From Chloroflexota bacterium (GTDB taxonomy: Bacteria; Chloroflexota; Limnocylindria; Limnocylindrales; CSP1-4): DNA of 5,778 nt. The translations under genes were made by a program, and so were the position numbers. The notes below the pieces were generated by a model that saw only the letters and a list, made by a program, of their open reading frames with translations, was not told where the DNA came from and did no database searches. The stretch is taken from the NCBI GenBank assembly GCA_021777365.1, contig JAJYDP010000347.1, positions 1 through 5,778 on the forward strand. Reading direction: 5' to 3'. Numbering within the stretch: the first letter of the stretch is position 1; every line of letters starts with the position of its first letter. Below, piece by piece: positions 5,716 through 5,778 of this stretch.

Positions 5716-5729
5716 TATCGATCACGATA
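5716..5729. promoter_or_regulatory. Inverted repeat over the -10 of the HTH module, probable operator
   Basis: TATCG-ATCA-CGATA has perfect 5-bp arms and a 4-base centre, covering the -10 hexamer and the expected transcription start. A small HTH dimer bound here would block RNA polymerase. The first gene product is the obvious candidate binder. Confidence 0.5.
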
Positions 5730-5752
5730 GCCAAGAGCGCCAACAGCGTCAA
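5724..5752 (-). promoter_or_regulatory. Sigma70-type promoter of the HTH module
   Basis: On the minus strand TTGACG (5752-5747) and TATCGT (5729-5724) are separated by exactly 17 bases, giving an expected start near 5717 and a leader of about 20 bases carrying the AAGGA ribosome site (5709-5705). This is the best promoter in the window and shows that the two-gene unit is self-contained. Confidence 0.65.
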
Positions 5753-5778
5753 CTGAGCGGACGTGTGGCGAGGTGACG

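Noticed and set aside
5044..5730. Plus-strand 228-codon frame at the right end
   Set aside because: It is antisense to the HTH module, whose genes have a promoter, ribosome sites and a recognisable HTH fold.

Overview
The window is GC-rich (estimated at about 70% by eye). It looks like chromosome from a high-GC bacterium, most plausibly Actinomycetota or a high-GC Chloroflexota lineage. This rests on codon bias, GTG starts, promoters placed so that transcripts begin at or next to the start codon, and the character of the membrane proteins. No rRNA, tRNA or CRISPR array is visible, so the phylum is an inference.

Left part (2-2022, + strand): the 3' end of a flippase-like membrane protein of the lysylphosphatidylglycerol synthase TM / YbhN (PF03706) type. 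It overlaps by 4 bases a 426-residue polytopic membrane protein resembling GT-C glycosyltransferases. Together they look like the end of a cell-envelope glycan or lipid operon.

Middle and right part (2012-5752, all - strand), listed left to right: (i) a short stretch with strong coding character, probably the surviving C-terminus of a lost gene that converged on the GT-C gene; (ii) an AAA_14/DUF4143 ATPase whose promoter lies under two overlapping palindromes; (iii) a type II toxin-antitoxin pair made of a ribbon-helix-helix antitoxin and a PIN-domain RNase toxin, with three 8-bp-spaced repeats over its -10 box; (iv) an RmlC-like dTDP-sugar 3,5-epimerase; (v) a two-gene module of an excisionase-type HTH protein followed by a 154-residue His- and aromatic-rich protein I do not recognise. 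This last module has a good sigma70-type promoter and an inverted repeat over the -10.

The pattern is an envelope-polysaccharide neighbourhood (flippase-like, GT-C-like, RmlC-like genes) interrupted by three compact cassettes. Each cassette carries its own promoter overlapped by a dyad or direct-repeat operator, which suggests negative autoregulation. The PIN/RHH pair is a standard toxin-antitoxin system. The HTH plus unknown-protein pair has the same architecture and is the best candidate here for an undescribed toxin-antitoxin or regulatory system. The ATPase has its nucleotide-binding motifs, but glycine replaces the lysine usually found in the C-terminal EVK motif.
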